A stretch of DNA of 64,000 nucleotides. Source: Stenogyne calaminthoides. Its lineage: Eukaryota; Streptophyta; Magnoliopsida; Lamiales; Lamiaceae. Below, piece after piece: positions 1 to 11,085 of the stretch. The DNA lies in contig JBBCBC010000002.1 in the NCBI GenBank assembly GCA_037126765.1, positions 22,413,853-22,477,852 on the forward strand, read 5' to 3'. Positions within the stretch are counted from its first letter, which is position 1, and every line of letters begins with the position of its first letter. The position numbers and the translations under genes are program-made. A model generated the notes under the pieces. The model did not search any database. It was not told the DNA's origin and saw only the letters and a program-made list of their open reading frames with translations.

Positions 1-106
1 TGTTTGTGTATTCCTAGATTGAGGCATTATATTTCTTTTTTCTTCCTCGGCTAACTACGGGTTTGTGTATGGGTTGGTTTTTTGGTACCCTCCTTCTAGC
101 GCCAAT
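1..106 (-). mobile_element. Left gypsy copy: gag start, leader and PBS (partial)
   Basis: The minus strand reads the first nine gag codons (ATG at 27-25, peptide MPQSRNTQT), matching the gag start of the right-hand copy at 23275 (MSQSRNTQT). Between gag and the LTR lies a short leader with a primer binding site at 88-104. The rest of this element lies left of the window. The 23.24-23.35 kb segment of the second copy is nearly identical. What is seen is the 5' end of a Ty3/gypsy element on the minus strand. That its LTR (107 onward) is also the 3' LTR of the next copy is an inference discussed in the findings. Confidence 0.85.
88..104 (-). other. Gypsy primer binding site (left copy)
   Basis: Minus-strand TGGCGCTAGAAGGAGGG begins with TGG, complementary to the CCA end of a tRNA, and lies two bases inside the LTR end at 107. 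The equivalent site of the right copy (23336-23352) reads TGACGCTAG..., a G-to-A change at the third base. The primer tRNA species was not assigned. Confidence 0.75.
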
Positions 107-326
107 TGTTGCGAGTCGTTTTATATGGAGAATATTATGTGGCTAATTCGGTGACAACTCACAAACAAAATATGCACGTGTAAAATAAATCAGAATAAGA
201 GGAATTTCTTGACCCAAACACAAAGAAATGATTACTCTGGGGGGGTACCAAGCCAGGGACGTAGTATTGATAGTTTTATACGTACAATATATGATACATC
301 TCATGAAGATGAATCGTTATAGATAA
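107..326 (-). mobile_element. Shared gypsy LTR, left part (split by Copia-A)
   Basis: It begins TGTTGCGAGTCG and matches the start of the LTR at 23355. It stops at 326, where Copia-A is inserted, and resumes at 12672. On the element's own (minus) strand this is the 3' terminal end of the LTR, next to the PBS at 88-104. Confidence 0.85.
322..326. repeat. Copia-A target site duplication, left copy
   Basis: GATAA here is repeated at 12667-12671. The unoccupied LTR at about 23570-23580 has the sequence once (tatagataaagatg), so this is a true 5-bp duplication made by Copia-A insertion. Confidence 0.92.
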
Positions 327-1890
327 TGTAGGTCCCGAACGGGTTATGTGAGGGCAGAAGTCTAGAGGGGAGGGGTGAATAGACTTCTGAAAAACTTTTC
401 GTGCAGATCAGGTGTGAGAGCAGATAGCTTTGATCAGAGTCTGCGAGTGAATCAGTTTTGTCGATAACCAACTTACTCAACGCCGTAAAGCGCGATCGAT
501 TCGTAAACTATCGATTAACTGATGTGTGCGGAAAGCTTAAGTTTTACCCGTGAAAACCGGTTTGTATAAATCGATTCCAAGTTTTATCTTTTTAATCGAT
601 GACGAAATATCAAATCCGATCGGATCGAAGCTTGGTGTCATTGTCGATCTTAACTTAGAATGTATGCGCTTTAAGATTGTGCGATGTGAGAGCGATTAAT
701 CAAAGCAAGAAAGGCACACAAGATTTATAGTGGTTCGGACAAACCGCCCTACGTCCACTCTTCCCTTTCACAAGGGGCACCAACTTAACCGACTTAACCG
801 ATCGGGACTTAGTTTAGTGTGTTAGTCCAACACAAGACACCAACAGATGTTTTAAGAGTTCTCACTCAACCGATCCCGAAATCAAGATTAGAAACCCTGG
901 ATCGAAATCTTGCTAAACAACTTATCCTAACTTGGGGTTTGGGTAAGATTGTTGAGGTTCCAACTATGAAATCTTTCCTCAAGTACAAGCGACCTAAAAA
1001 GCTAGATGAAAAGATTTCTTGCTAAGAACTTATGGGATGAACACAATATAAAAAAAAGCTTGTTGTTGTGTTCTTCGTATGGAAAATCGACTATAGTTTG
1101 AGCTTCTTGATTATGTTGTTTGTCCAAGCATTTCCGTTTTCACTCTGAAGTGTGATCCCATATTTATAGACCTTGAGATCAAAGAGCCGTTGGAGAGCAA
1201 TTTGAATCTCGTGCTATTTTAGGTAGACTTGCGTGCTTGATGTGACGTGTCTTCAGAACGGCATGGCCGAAAAGCGTGAATGTGTATTTTATAGCCGTTT
1301 GAGAGAGCAACATCGAATCCCGCGAGTCGGCTCTGTTCATACGTGTTTCTTCCTTATTGGATGGAAGACTTGCTTTGCGGTGTTGTTCCTCCAACTAAGG
1401 TTGGTATTCTTCTTGTTTAGATCGCAGACGATGATAAGATGAAACATCGCCATCTTATGAGTGACTTTGATCGATCTGAGGAACGGGTCTACCCCGATGG
1501 AGTCTTCGGCGCTGTTGACTTAGCTTCAACCGGCCGACTCACCGATGTAGGTCTTCGGTCTTATCTTCCGGAAGTCATCCGATCTTCTAGTATTCGAGGT
1601 TTGAGCTTCATGACTTCCGCCGAAGTTATCCGACTAGATCGATTCGATCCGATCTTTCGCTCGTTTAACGCTCGCCTGTCGGATATCGACTTTCTTTCCG
1701 ATTCTTCAGATTCGACCTATACATATTGAGTTCCCCCAATATGTGACCTATCTATTACATCGGTTTTTCTATACAATCATTATCAACCGGTCTCCTATAG
1801 CAATAATGTAAACATCAATCACCAATGTGTCCGATTGGTCCTATTACATGTGTTTTTGGAACTTTCATCAAAACTATAAATTTCCCAACA
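327..1890 (-). repeat. Copia-A 3' LTR
   Basis: Runs from TGTAGGTCCCG to TTTCCCAACA on the plus strand, 1564 bp. It aligns along its length with 11086-12666 and with the reverse complement of 52706-54281. Many CTG/CAG triplets of the other copies read CG or CCG here; for example 'cttccggaagtcatccgatc' near 1565 against 'cttctggaagtcatctgatc' near 12333. Open frames such as 1439-1729 are LTR sequence, not genes. Confidence 0.92.
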
Positions 1891-1903
1891 ATTTCCCCCT
1901 TTT
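1891..1903 (-). other. Copia-A polypurine tract
   Basis: The minus strand reads AAAAGGGGGAAAT directly next to the inner edge of the 3' LTR. This is the position of the plus-strand primer and fixes the element's orientation. Confidence 0.85.
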
Positions 1904-4900
1904 GATGAAACCAAAACACCCGAGAAAACCAAACAGTTGATAAGTATAGAACGAGTTAAAGAGCAAGTAATCGTCGACAAAGAGATTTTGTCTTGGGATC
2001 GAAAAAAATAAACTTTTCATTAGATATGTTGATTACATGTTACATCGTAAAAGTTTTGAATTTAAAAAGCAAATGATCCCCGACGCCTTCTCGATTCTTC
2101 ACTCCTCGGGCTTGTATCCTTCGGCATTTCTCTTTGGTCTTGTGGAACGTTGAAAATGATAGAGTTTCCATTTGACATCGCTTGTCCGCACTTGATCGCT
2201 TATATGCGATTTGCTCAAGATGTCAAAGTAGAATCTCTCAAATGCCATCACAAAAAGAGCCATCCGCCTTCTTTGAGTATATTAACAGATCATACTCTTG
2301 GCGAGATATCTTTACATTTATAAGCTTGGCCTCATTTTCCGAGATACTTGAAAAGTCCGGATATTTATTCTCAGAACCGGTTTGAGGAACTCATCATCCG
2401 GTGATTCTTCTTTGGAACAAGATCAAGGACAAAGGCATCAAGAAGCCATTCACTTCTGATCTTATTCCATTCCTCAAACCTCTTAGCGTGTCAGGCGGTT
2501 TTGGTATGATCTCGCCGACTCTTCTTGCCGCAAATCGAGGTTACGTGCGATTTTTCCAAATAATCCTTTCTTAGCCCTTGATTTGAACTTCGTTTAACCC
2601 TTCGCTTGTGCCCGTTTTTCTGCCTTCTTTCTTCTTCTTCACCATCGCTCTTTTTGGACAATCTTACACTAGCTCCTTATCACCAGATGTCGACTAGTCA
2701 GGCTTCCGGTGACTTTCTGGTCCGAGTAATCGGTCCAGATTTTGATGATGTCCCAAAGACCACAGCACCTTTTCTTGCAATTGAGCTTTGTCCATGGGCC
2801 TTATCTTCGATGTGTCGCTTGGTTTCTCGATCCTTCCCCTTTTTGGTTTGATCAAAAAAACGCATTGAGGTGGGAAGTCGAGACCCAAAGTTGACCGATA
2901 ATGCCCGATTTAGATCATTAGCGAGATAAACTCAAGTTTGAGTTAGATTCTCAACAGTTATAATCAGCTCTGTCTTGGCGCTTTCCATTGTAGCGAAGAG
3001 TGTCCAAATCATTTTGTCAAATTTCTCTTACGATAACTCGAGCCTTTTTCTCGATGGCGTCGAAAAAAGAAGATTGATTTTGATCCAATTGTTTTGACTT
3101 GTCATCAACCGATTTTTGTAAGCTCGCCAGACATGGTGGTCATGGATTGGGAGAACCGATCTCTGATTGCTTCGATTTGTTTGAGACTAATTTGTCTCGA
3201 TCGCTTAGCACTCCGTCAATCTCTTCTTTTCGGAGATCTTTGAGACAAGATTTGATCTCTGAAGTTGATCGATGGTGATTTGAGATGTAGGAATTGGATC
3301 CATCACTTGATCGGAGTTCGATTGTTTGTGCCTCCGGTGGTTGGTCGTGAACCTATGAAAGACAGTTCCACTTTCATCGGCGACTCCTCGCATTCTCCAT
3401 TTCAAATCAATTTTCGAGCTTCTTGAGCGATCTCGGCTTTTCTTCTTCCAGCAATTCCAACTTCCCGTGGATCGAGCTTTCACAGTTTATCGATATGAGC
3501 TCACCGGTGATCCCACTTTGGCGGACTTCCTCATATCGAAGTCAAAATCTGCGAACTCATCCGCACTACCCATCTGCTCAACAAGTAAGATAAGATCCGG
3601 AGAAGCTTTTTAATCTGAGATCTCTCGGTGAGGATCTCCATGACTTCTTCTCTCGATAGCGGGATGGGCGACCCCGCCAGTGGATCGCTCATCAATCTCG
3701 TTCAATTCTTAGTCGACCATTTTTCCAGTGATGGTCTTTGTTGATCTGATACTGAGAATTATCCGTCCCGCATTCGGTTGGATGAGATGTGGAAGCTTCC
3801 GGTTGTGCTTGAGTCGGCGGAAGTTATCCGATTAGTTCGACTGCGAAGGTTCTCTTTTGAGTGGCAATTGTATCCGGTTCGGAGTTCATGAGCGGGTGAA
3901 CTAGCGGGGAGTGACATGCTCGGCACCTTGAGTCCGGCGGTGAATCGGCTGAGGTTGAGGAGAAGGAGATTTATCGACTTGTGCTTCTACCTCCGGATCG
4001 TTCGGGCGAGCCCTCGGGTTGAGAAGCTTGCTGTCTGATTATTTCTTTCTTTGTTGCGCAAATGATCGCTTCGGGCGCTCTTTCTTCTTCGACTCATCTT
4101 CTAGTGCTTTAGTCATGCTAGCTTGCTTTGCTTTCTTTGGCCTCTTCTCCGGGCCTTCACGAAGTTTTCGTTTCTTTTTTCTCGTGGAGCAACCGGTGTG
4201 GATGAGGCGGCTTTTTGCTCTTTCCTTTCTTGGTTTTGTTGGAGTGGGCTCCTTGTCATCGTCTGGTGGCCCATATATAACCGAAGTTGATGAGAGGAAG
4301 GCATTGTAGGACTTGATCCATTCTCGATTCCATTCGCGCTTGGCGGTTTGTCCTTCAATATAACTGCAACCTTGTTGAGATTGTCGACTCTCTTTTCGTA
4401 AAAGACCCGCCTGGATTCATTGACTCCAAATTTTTTAGTGTTCTTGGAGCAAGATGGCTTTGAGGAAGCCGTGCCAATTGATGTTCTCGAGCCCCATCAA
4501 TTATTCTTTGCCATCTTTGTACATTTTGGTGATGTGAGAGCATCCGGGCTAAATAAGATTCCCATGATCGTTCTTAATGAGAATGTCAAACAACGATCTG
4601 TACTTTCTTTTGAGCATTGGCACGATGAATCCGGCTTTTCGATGTTTATGCGCCTCTCTTAAGAGCTCCTCTCGATTTCTTCGTCCTCATTCTCCCTTAG
4701 TGTGCGGTGAGATTCGCCTTTTGGTAAGCCGAAGCACGAGTGATGTCTGCATTTGTCGATCCCCGATTTCTTCTCCGATTGGTAGCGACATCGGTTAAAT
4801 CTCTGGTTTTTCTGATATCCACACTCCAAATTCTGCAAGAATTGTAGTGCTTCATCTTCGCATCCTTTGGATTGCGAAGAAAGCGAGCAATATGTTTCGA

Positions 4901-5039
4901 TCCGGCCTTCTTCGAATTTGTTCCACCTCCATGGATTCGAGAATCCTCGGTGGTTCCAAATTGAACGAACTTATCCTCAAAGATCTTCGTTGCGCCCAAG
5001 ATAGTTGCACATGATCTTTCCTAGTCCATGAGTGGCCAT
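1904..5039 (-). pseudogene. Copia-A extra 3' ORF region downstream of pol
   Basis: Some 3 kb between the RT/RNase H remains and the PPT carries no recognisable pol domain. On the minus strand a candidate start ATG lies at 5039-5037 (MATHGLGKIMCNYLG). It is broken by an apparent one-base change near 5000 and continues as an open stretch at 4999-4697 containing FEDKFVQFGTTEDSR and KHIARFLRNPKDAKM. Further frames at 4543-4355, 4358-4113 and 3483-3205 are fragmentary. Extra ORFs after pol are known in SIRE/Maximus copia elements, some described as envelope-like. No such similarity or membrane segment could be confirmed here, so function is unknown. Confidence 0.4.
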
Positions 5040-5327
5040 CTACAGTGAGATAGACTCATTAAATTTGTGCATAATCAATATCAATATCATACCGCTGAAA
5101 ACAAAAGGCAATGAAGCATAAATTCAAAAACAACTTTTGAAATCAACGTTTTTATCGGAAAGAAAGATTCATCATTAAGCTTAAATGAAAATATTACCGA
5201 TTCAAATTTTCGGAGAAGATTTTGAACTCTAAGAAATCGTTTTGAAACGTAGAAAAATTTGAAGTTTTTTTTTGAAAAGTAATGCAAGTTTGTGAAGCGT
5301 AAAACTCGTAAGGTTTGATGAATCTTA

Positions 5328-5335
5328 TATAGAGC
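5328..5335 (-). promoter_or_regulatory. Possible internal TATA box ahead of the extra ORF
   Basis: The minus strand reads CTCTATATAAG, a good plant TATA box, inside the element and not in an LTR. The candidate ATG of the downstream extra ORF is about 290 bases further (5039). The leader between is A/T-rich and free of ATG-led long frames. No transcript evidence is available. Confidence 0.3.
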
Positions 5336-5799
5336 GGAGGGAACAATAAGACAAGATTTTGAAGATCAAACGTTTTGAAAAGATTGTACGCCCAGATTTA
5401 GCGGTTTTGATCGTAGGGTCGAAAAAAACGCACGCATAAAAAAACTTTTGGATTTAAAAGCACGATCAAATAGCGAAGCATACATGTACCCCACGTCCGC
5501 ATTAAATGATTTGCGAGTACACGCCACAGGGATAGTGGGTACAAGAAGGCAAATAATATCGATATCTGATCCGATAAATAAGTAAAGAACAAGAGAAAAG
5601 AGATGCGTGATCCGGTTGGTCGATATTGTAATCGATCAATATTACTTGTCAATGTTGATTCCACTTGTTGATCTTAATCATTCTCGCCTAAGCCTTAAGA
5701 AATTTCCCAATCCGATCCTTTCAACCCATCTTTTCCAACAGATCCGATTTGTTTTCCGACCAAATTTCATCTGGATCCATCTTGAATCCAAATCATCAT

Positions 5800-6560
5800 A
5801 GGAATTTTGGCTTCCTTACTATTTTGAACTCCAAACTTAGCCAATAGATTCCTAGTGTACTTTGCTTGGCGAGATGAATATCCCTTCAGACTTTTGTTTA
5901 ACTTGGAGACCTAGAAAGTAATTCATCCGACCCATCATGGACATCTCGAATTTCCCTTGCATCGCTTTCTTTCAATCTTTCACATAGGCTCTTGTTAGGA
6001 GATCCAAGAGATGATGTCGCCCACGTAAATCAACCATCGAAATATCTTCTCCATCTTCTATTCTCGAATAAGGTTCTCGCCCATCGTTCCTTTAGTGAAC
6101 CCACTTTCAATCAAGAACCGAGAGAGTGTATCATACCGGGCTCATGAGTTGTTTGAAGTTATAAAGAGCTTTTCTTAAACGATACACTTGGTTGCCCTTT
6201 TCAAAGCACGGAGGTTGTTAGACATAAACTTCCTCTCTGCTAGTACCCCGCTTAAGAAAAGCACTTTTACGTCCATCCGATACACAAAGTGAACCCTCTG
6301 TGGGAAGCATAAGCGAAATTGACCCGAATGGCTTCAAGGCGGCGGCGATCGGGTGCAAAGGTCTCATCGTAATCAATTCTTCGATTGTGAATACCCTTTA
6401 GCAACAAGTCTTGCCTTATTTCGTGATAACATTTTTTCATCTCTCTTGTTCTTGAAGATCCATTTCGTGCCCAATTACGTCTTGATGACCGGTCTGCTGC
6501 ACTACTAGTTCCCAAACTTCATTTCTCTCGAACTGTTCCAGCTCCTCTCTGCATGGCTAG
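5800..6560 (-). pseudogene. Copia-A reverse transcriptase (broken)
   Basis: The segment 6515-6267 contains IDYDETFAP followed by RLEAIRVNFAYASHRGF, the conserved start of copia RT. Downstream the minus strand near 6035-6005 reads YVGDII where the family has the catalytic YVDDI, so the first Asp is lost or misread. Near 5960-5850 comes the MSMMGRMNYFLGLQVKQ region, also typical of copia RT, then the AKYTRNLLAKFG region. The frame changes several times, so no product can be made from the sequence as given. RNase H should follow at 5.1-5.8 kb but was not recognised. Confidence 0.72.
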
Positions 6561-6899
6561 AATCCAGTTTGCCTTTGTAATGCTTCCTCTATTGTAGATG
6601 GTTCCTTCATAGATGATAATGAAGAATACATGGCACTTTCACCAATCGATGTCTAGTTTTAATTTTATCGACGGGTCTCCGATTATCGATCGGTTGGATG
6701 ATCGGTTATCCAGTCCTTCATTACGATTTAAATCGGTTTTTGAGAACATCGTCCGTTTCTGATAAAATCTTATTACTAGCGATTGGGAGTGGTGCAGGGT
6801 TATGGTCCACTTGATAAGAACAAGTCTCAGCTGATGTTGGAATCATCATGTGCTGATGTCTGTTCGTGAGAACTTCAGAGTTCCCCCTGAACCGATGGT

Positions 6900-8110
6900 T
6901 CGATTCTTCTTATCTCGGTGAATCAGCTTTTTTCATCGACAGTTGTTCGTACCTTAGGATCTCGATTGATCCGGTGAATCGCCTAGATCCGAATGTAAAT
7001 TGATACGATTTGATCCTTTTTCCTTGATCGTTAAGCGATCCATTTTCCGAATATCGTGTTACGCAGATCGTACTTCTTGTTCTGAGGCAGATTTCTCTTG
7101 ATCAGAAGATGCTTCATCAAAGGCTACATGGGGTGTTTCTTCCACAACTAGGGTTCGTTTGTTGTAGACCCTGAAAGCTTTGCTAGATGAGGAATACCCT
7201 AGAAATATACCCTCATCGACTTGGCCTCAAAAGTCTTCAACCGACTTTTCCCATTATTGTGTATGAAACACTTGCACCCAAAAAACATGGAAGTAAGAAA
7301 CACGAGGTTTTCGCCCTTCCATAGTTCATAGGGTGTTTTTTGTAGTGAGCCTTAGTCGGAGACATCTGCTTCTGCGTATGGCATGCGAAGTTGATTATTC
7401 GCCTGAAAACGGTTTGGTATCGCATGTTCATTAACATTGTTCGATAGAACTTCTTTGAGAGTCTTGTTCTCGCTTCACTACTCCATTCATTTGTGGCGTC
7501 CTCGCAATGATGTTTCATCTTTCAGATACCAAACTTAGAGCAAAAATCAATAATAAAAGAGTTCGAAATTTCATACCTTTATCCGATCGATTTTTACTAC
7601 TGTGACACCCTTCTCATTTTGTAATCTTCTTAGCGACTCGGGTATCTTGGTTGTCGCCTCATTCTTCTTATGTAAGAATATAACCTGTAAAACTTGGAAT
7701 AGTCATCCACGATTACCGAGTGTATTCAAGTCTGTTGAGATCGACCGTGTAATCGGTCCAAACAGATCCATATGAAGCAAACGCAGATCTCTGCCGATCT
7801 TTGGTCCGAAATTCCTTTGAATGAAGCTTTGACTGTTTTTCCTTCCGACATGCAAGACATGTCCGATCCTTTGAGAACACTTCATTCGGAAGTCCTTCCA
7901 CTAGAGACATCCTAGCTATCTTATTAAGAGTTTTAAAGTTCGGATGGCTCATTCTTTTGTGCCGAGCCAATCGCTACTTTTGGAACTCTTAACAATCAGC
8001 ACGATTTCTTGGACAACTGCTCCAATCACCGTAGATCGTCCCTTTTCTTGAACCGATTAGCAAAATCATGAGAGTGACTCGATTCTTGATAGTGCATTGA
8101 TCACCGAGAA
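6900..8110 (-). pseudogene. Copia-A pre-integrase and integrase (broken)
   Basis: Minus-strand 7970-7713 reads WHKRMSHPNFKTLNKIA-like sequence (GAG-pre-integrase, zinc-binding HHCC region; CLACRKEKQS supplies the CX2C pair). An overlapping frame, 7885-7703, carries the LLHMDLFGPI motif, with D and GP of the first catalytic block. At 7518-7237 the sequence corresponds to the NGVVERKN...ARTML block around the catalytic Glu, but it is scrambled by frame changes. Domain order and spacing fit copia integrase. Several frameshifts and stops make it non-coding as given. Confidence 0.7.
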
Positions 8111-8284
8111 CTCAACACCTGAATCCGTTGTCGCGAGAATTGTGAAACCGATAATAGGTTGTGCTTCGGACCTTCGACATCTGAGACTCCAGCCATTTGT
8201 ACATCATCATTCTCTGGGTTCCGAACCCTTTGGTATAACCAAAGTTATCATCACCGAAAAGAGTACACGCGAACCTTTTACGTT

Positions 8285-8480
8285 CTATGTAGGAACCGAG
8301 GAGATGTTTGCTTCGATCATGTGCCTTGAGCATCCACTATCGATGTACCGATAGTTGCTTGCACACCTCCTTTGTTGGCGGACCCACGCCGAACCTCGCA
8401 ATCGATCGGGCTTTAGGTACCCCTTTCGGATTGGGTCCTGAGGGGTTAGGTTTGGATTTGGGGATCCATACAAACAGAGC
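8285..8480 (-). pseudogene. Copia-A aspartic protease remnant
   Basis: The minus strand contains YIDSGCSRHM, matching the copia protease active site (DSGCS/T-HM, Asp and Gly present). The adjacent frame 8333-8112 has FGDDNFGYTKGFG, the flap-side FGD-N-G-GYG region. These normally form one domain that cuts the Gag-Pol polyprotein. Here they lie in different frames. Confidence 0.65.
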
Positions 8481-8739
8481 ACTTCTATTGTGATCAGTCA
8501 GATCAGAAGGCCTGATTTGTCTCCCATACCTGTCAACATAATCATACTTATCCTCATATGCTTTCTGATTTGTATGATTACTTGTGTGAACCTTGGATGA
8601 CTTAGAAGACTTATGATTTAACTTTTCAGTTTGTCTTCTTTTTATCCAGTGTGGTTCAGGTGCAGCAACCCTAAATTTCTGACTATAGGGGTAGGTACGA
8701 CTGCTACCATCAAAAGATTCATATCCTTTTCGCATAGAT

Positions 8740-10972
8740 GGTTTTCGCAGTTTACCTGAAGCATGCTTATTAGGCAGCTGACCTTGACTGGGTCTCAGAT
8801 TAGACTTCCCTTTTGTAGGTTGTCTTTTTCCGATTCCCCGATCTGTTGATCGAGTTGAGGTCTCTTCGTAAGAACTGGTTCTTCCGCTTGATTCTCGGTG
8901 ATGCTTTACCGGTTGGGGTCCATTTCATTTCCTTTCCGGTTGGGCACTTGCCTTTACCGCTCAACCGGTCTCTTACCCCTATTAGATACTGAGTTTAGCT
9001 TTTGGTGTATCTTTTTTCGAAATTAAATGCGATTACACCTTTACGAGATGAATCGGTCGGGGCTTTTGAGGATGTGGAGGGTTTCTCATAGCCAAGTCCT
9101 CCTTATCAATCTTTATTCAAAAATAGGCGTTCATGTCTTTAATCGGTTTGAGATGATTTTGAAAAAACATCTATTTTCTTCGCATTATCCTCGGAGGATT
9201 TCAGACTTTCATGCATTCGGAATAGCTCATCGAATTTTGCTTGCAAGATTTTGAAGTCATCGACTTGTCGTCTCATTAATTGCCATCGATCTTTGATGAT
9301 GCTTTTCTGATCGAAGCTTTAACCCGAGAATTTTAAATTCCTCGCCATTACCTTCGAAATTTTAATTTGATCTAAGTTCGAGGAGGCTTTTCGAGATCAT
9401 TTTCTTGACAAAGTCGATTATTTACGGTCCTCGACTTATCATTCTCAGCTTCCACAATAGCATAAGTTTCTACTGCATTGGAGAGATCTTCAAGCAATTG
9501 CTCTGAGTAGAGCTGCAGTCAATCTCCCCGCGAGTGTCTTAATGATAGCGGTGTAGAAGCGAGCAAGCGGGTTTGGAGGTTACCTCGATTTGGTCCTCCA
9601 CGGCCGTTAAGCGAGTTCATCATCGTCGATGAGAATATCAGATCTTCATTTTCATAGAAGTCGTAGCCTTCTTGATCGGTGCGAAGTCTTCTCTGAGAGG
9701 AGTATCCGGAGTCCTCGGAGGATATAGGAATCGTCAATTCTGGCGTGTCGGCAACCATGGCTCTTCGTCTCTATAAGCGTTGCTCTCTTTTGTTCCTCTT
9801 TTCTTCCCTCTCTCGGCGTCCGTGCAGGCGATCGTGCTATAGTGACTGGCTTCTCCTGATTAAACACGCTCCTTGATCCACCGTTCCTTTCCTTCCAGGT
9901 GAATCACTCCGTCTGTATGACCTATCAGGTGATTTCCCTTTCTGATAGTAGTCTGAGTTTCTTCTATCTGATTGGTTATCTCTTCCTTCCTTCGTCTGAC
10001 TATCTCTTTCCCTTTCATCTCAGGATCCCTCCGATCATCGATCTCGTTCTTTCTGAGATCTATTATTCGATCTCCTATCTCGCCCCTCGGCTATGTTGAT
10101 AGTCCTTATAAAATCTTCGATACTTACCAAGTTGTATATCTGACTTCTCAAGCTTCCTGGTAAGCAACGCGATCTGTTCTGCCTGACTTAATATATTTCC
10201 AATGGGTTCATTGGCCTTTGTTCTGCTACTGGTTGCCTTGAAAGCAACTGATTTTGAAGTCGAGGTTTCAGCGGGGACCTCGCCTTTCATCGACTTTGAC
10301 CTCTTTCAATCGGGTCGAACTCGTGAGCTTTAAGACTCAAGAACAAGCTACTAGGTTTCATTCTTGAAATGTCCTGGCAATCTTTGATTACCGTGACCTT
10401 CATGTCCCACTTCTTGGTGAGAGACCTTAGGATCTTATAGTTGATATCTTTATCAGACATCTCTCTACCAAGTTCTCGAAGCTTGTTTATAGACATTGTA
10501 ATTCTTCCATCGAGTTCGTTGATGGTTTAGTTTTGGCAGCATCTTGATTTCTCGAACTTCACCATTTAAAACTTGAAGACGGGCTGTCTTTTATCTGCTC
10601 ATTTCCTCGCAGATCTCAGCCAGAGTATCCCACATTGCTTTCGCAGATTTGAGATACTTAATCTTTTCTTTGGTGACCTTATCCATTGTCTTCATGATGA
10701 TATGTCTTGCAATGGTGTCCAGAGTATGCAGTTTTCTTTCTTCTGTGTCCATCAGGGCTGGGCTTTTTCGTACAAGACTTCCTGTGGGAAAGTCTGGATC
10801 TCCTCCCGATGCGGGATTGTCGTAGTAAATGATGATGGGTCCTCTCGATGAATTCCATCATTCTCGCCACCGATCGAGCCTAGATGGTTGGACATATATA
10901 TGGCCCAATCTGCATACTCATCGATTGAGAACTTCGGGAGATCATGATACATACTGGGGACGTGTTATCCAT
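8740..10972 (-). pseudogene. Copia-A gag (broken)
   Basis: The start is the ATG at 10972-10970 (MDNTS), equivalent to the gag ATG of Copia-B at 54419. The block 10496-10287 (INKLRELGREM, NYKILRSLTKKWDMKVTVIKD, LSLKAHEFDPIERG) is a UBN2-type copia gag and aligns with Copia-B 54896-55090. The 9758-9519 block (SSEDSGYSSQ, EDLIFSS) aligns with Copia-B near 55690-55800. Gag forms the particle that packages element RNA. At least six frame changes break it relative to Copia-B, many of them at CAG/CTG positions, so some may be sequence errors. Confidence 0.78.
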
Positions 10973-11071
10973 CTTTGAGTGATTTTGGAAAATGAATGAG
11001 TTTTAAAACGGTTTTTCAAAATCGATTCGATTGACCACAATGACCGAGTCGATTGGTCGAAAGAACCAACC

Positions 11072-11083
11072 GCTTTGATACCA
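11072..11083 (-). other. Copia-A primer binding site
   Basis: Minus-strand TGGTATCAAAGC, two bases inside the 5' LTR, matches the common plant copia PBS for initiator Met tRNA (TGGTATCAGAGC) except for one base. Copia-B has the exact form at 54284. Confidence 0.88.
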
Positions 11084-11085
11084 CT

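Noticed and set aside
1439..1729. 96-codon frame with a plausible start
   Set aside because: Inside the Copia-A 3' LTR; the homologous 5' LTR region does not keep the frame.
4019..4309. Plus-strand frame with hydrophobic segments as an envelope-like gene
   Set aside because: Antisense to the element and rich in Phe/Ser from GAA/AGA runs on the coding strand; a shadow of the charged minus-strand ORF.
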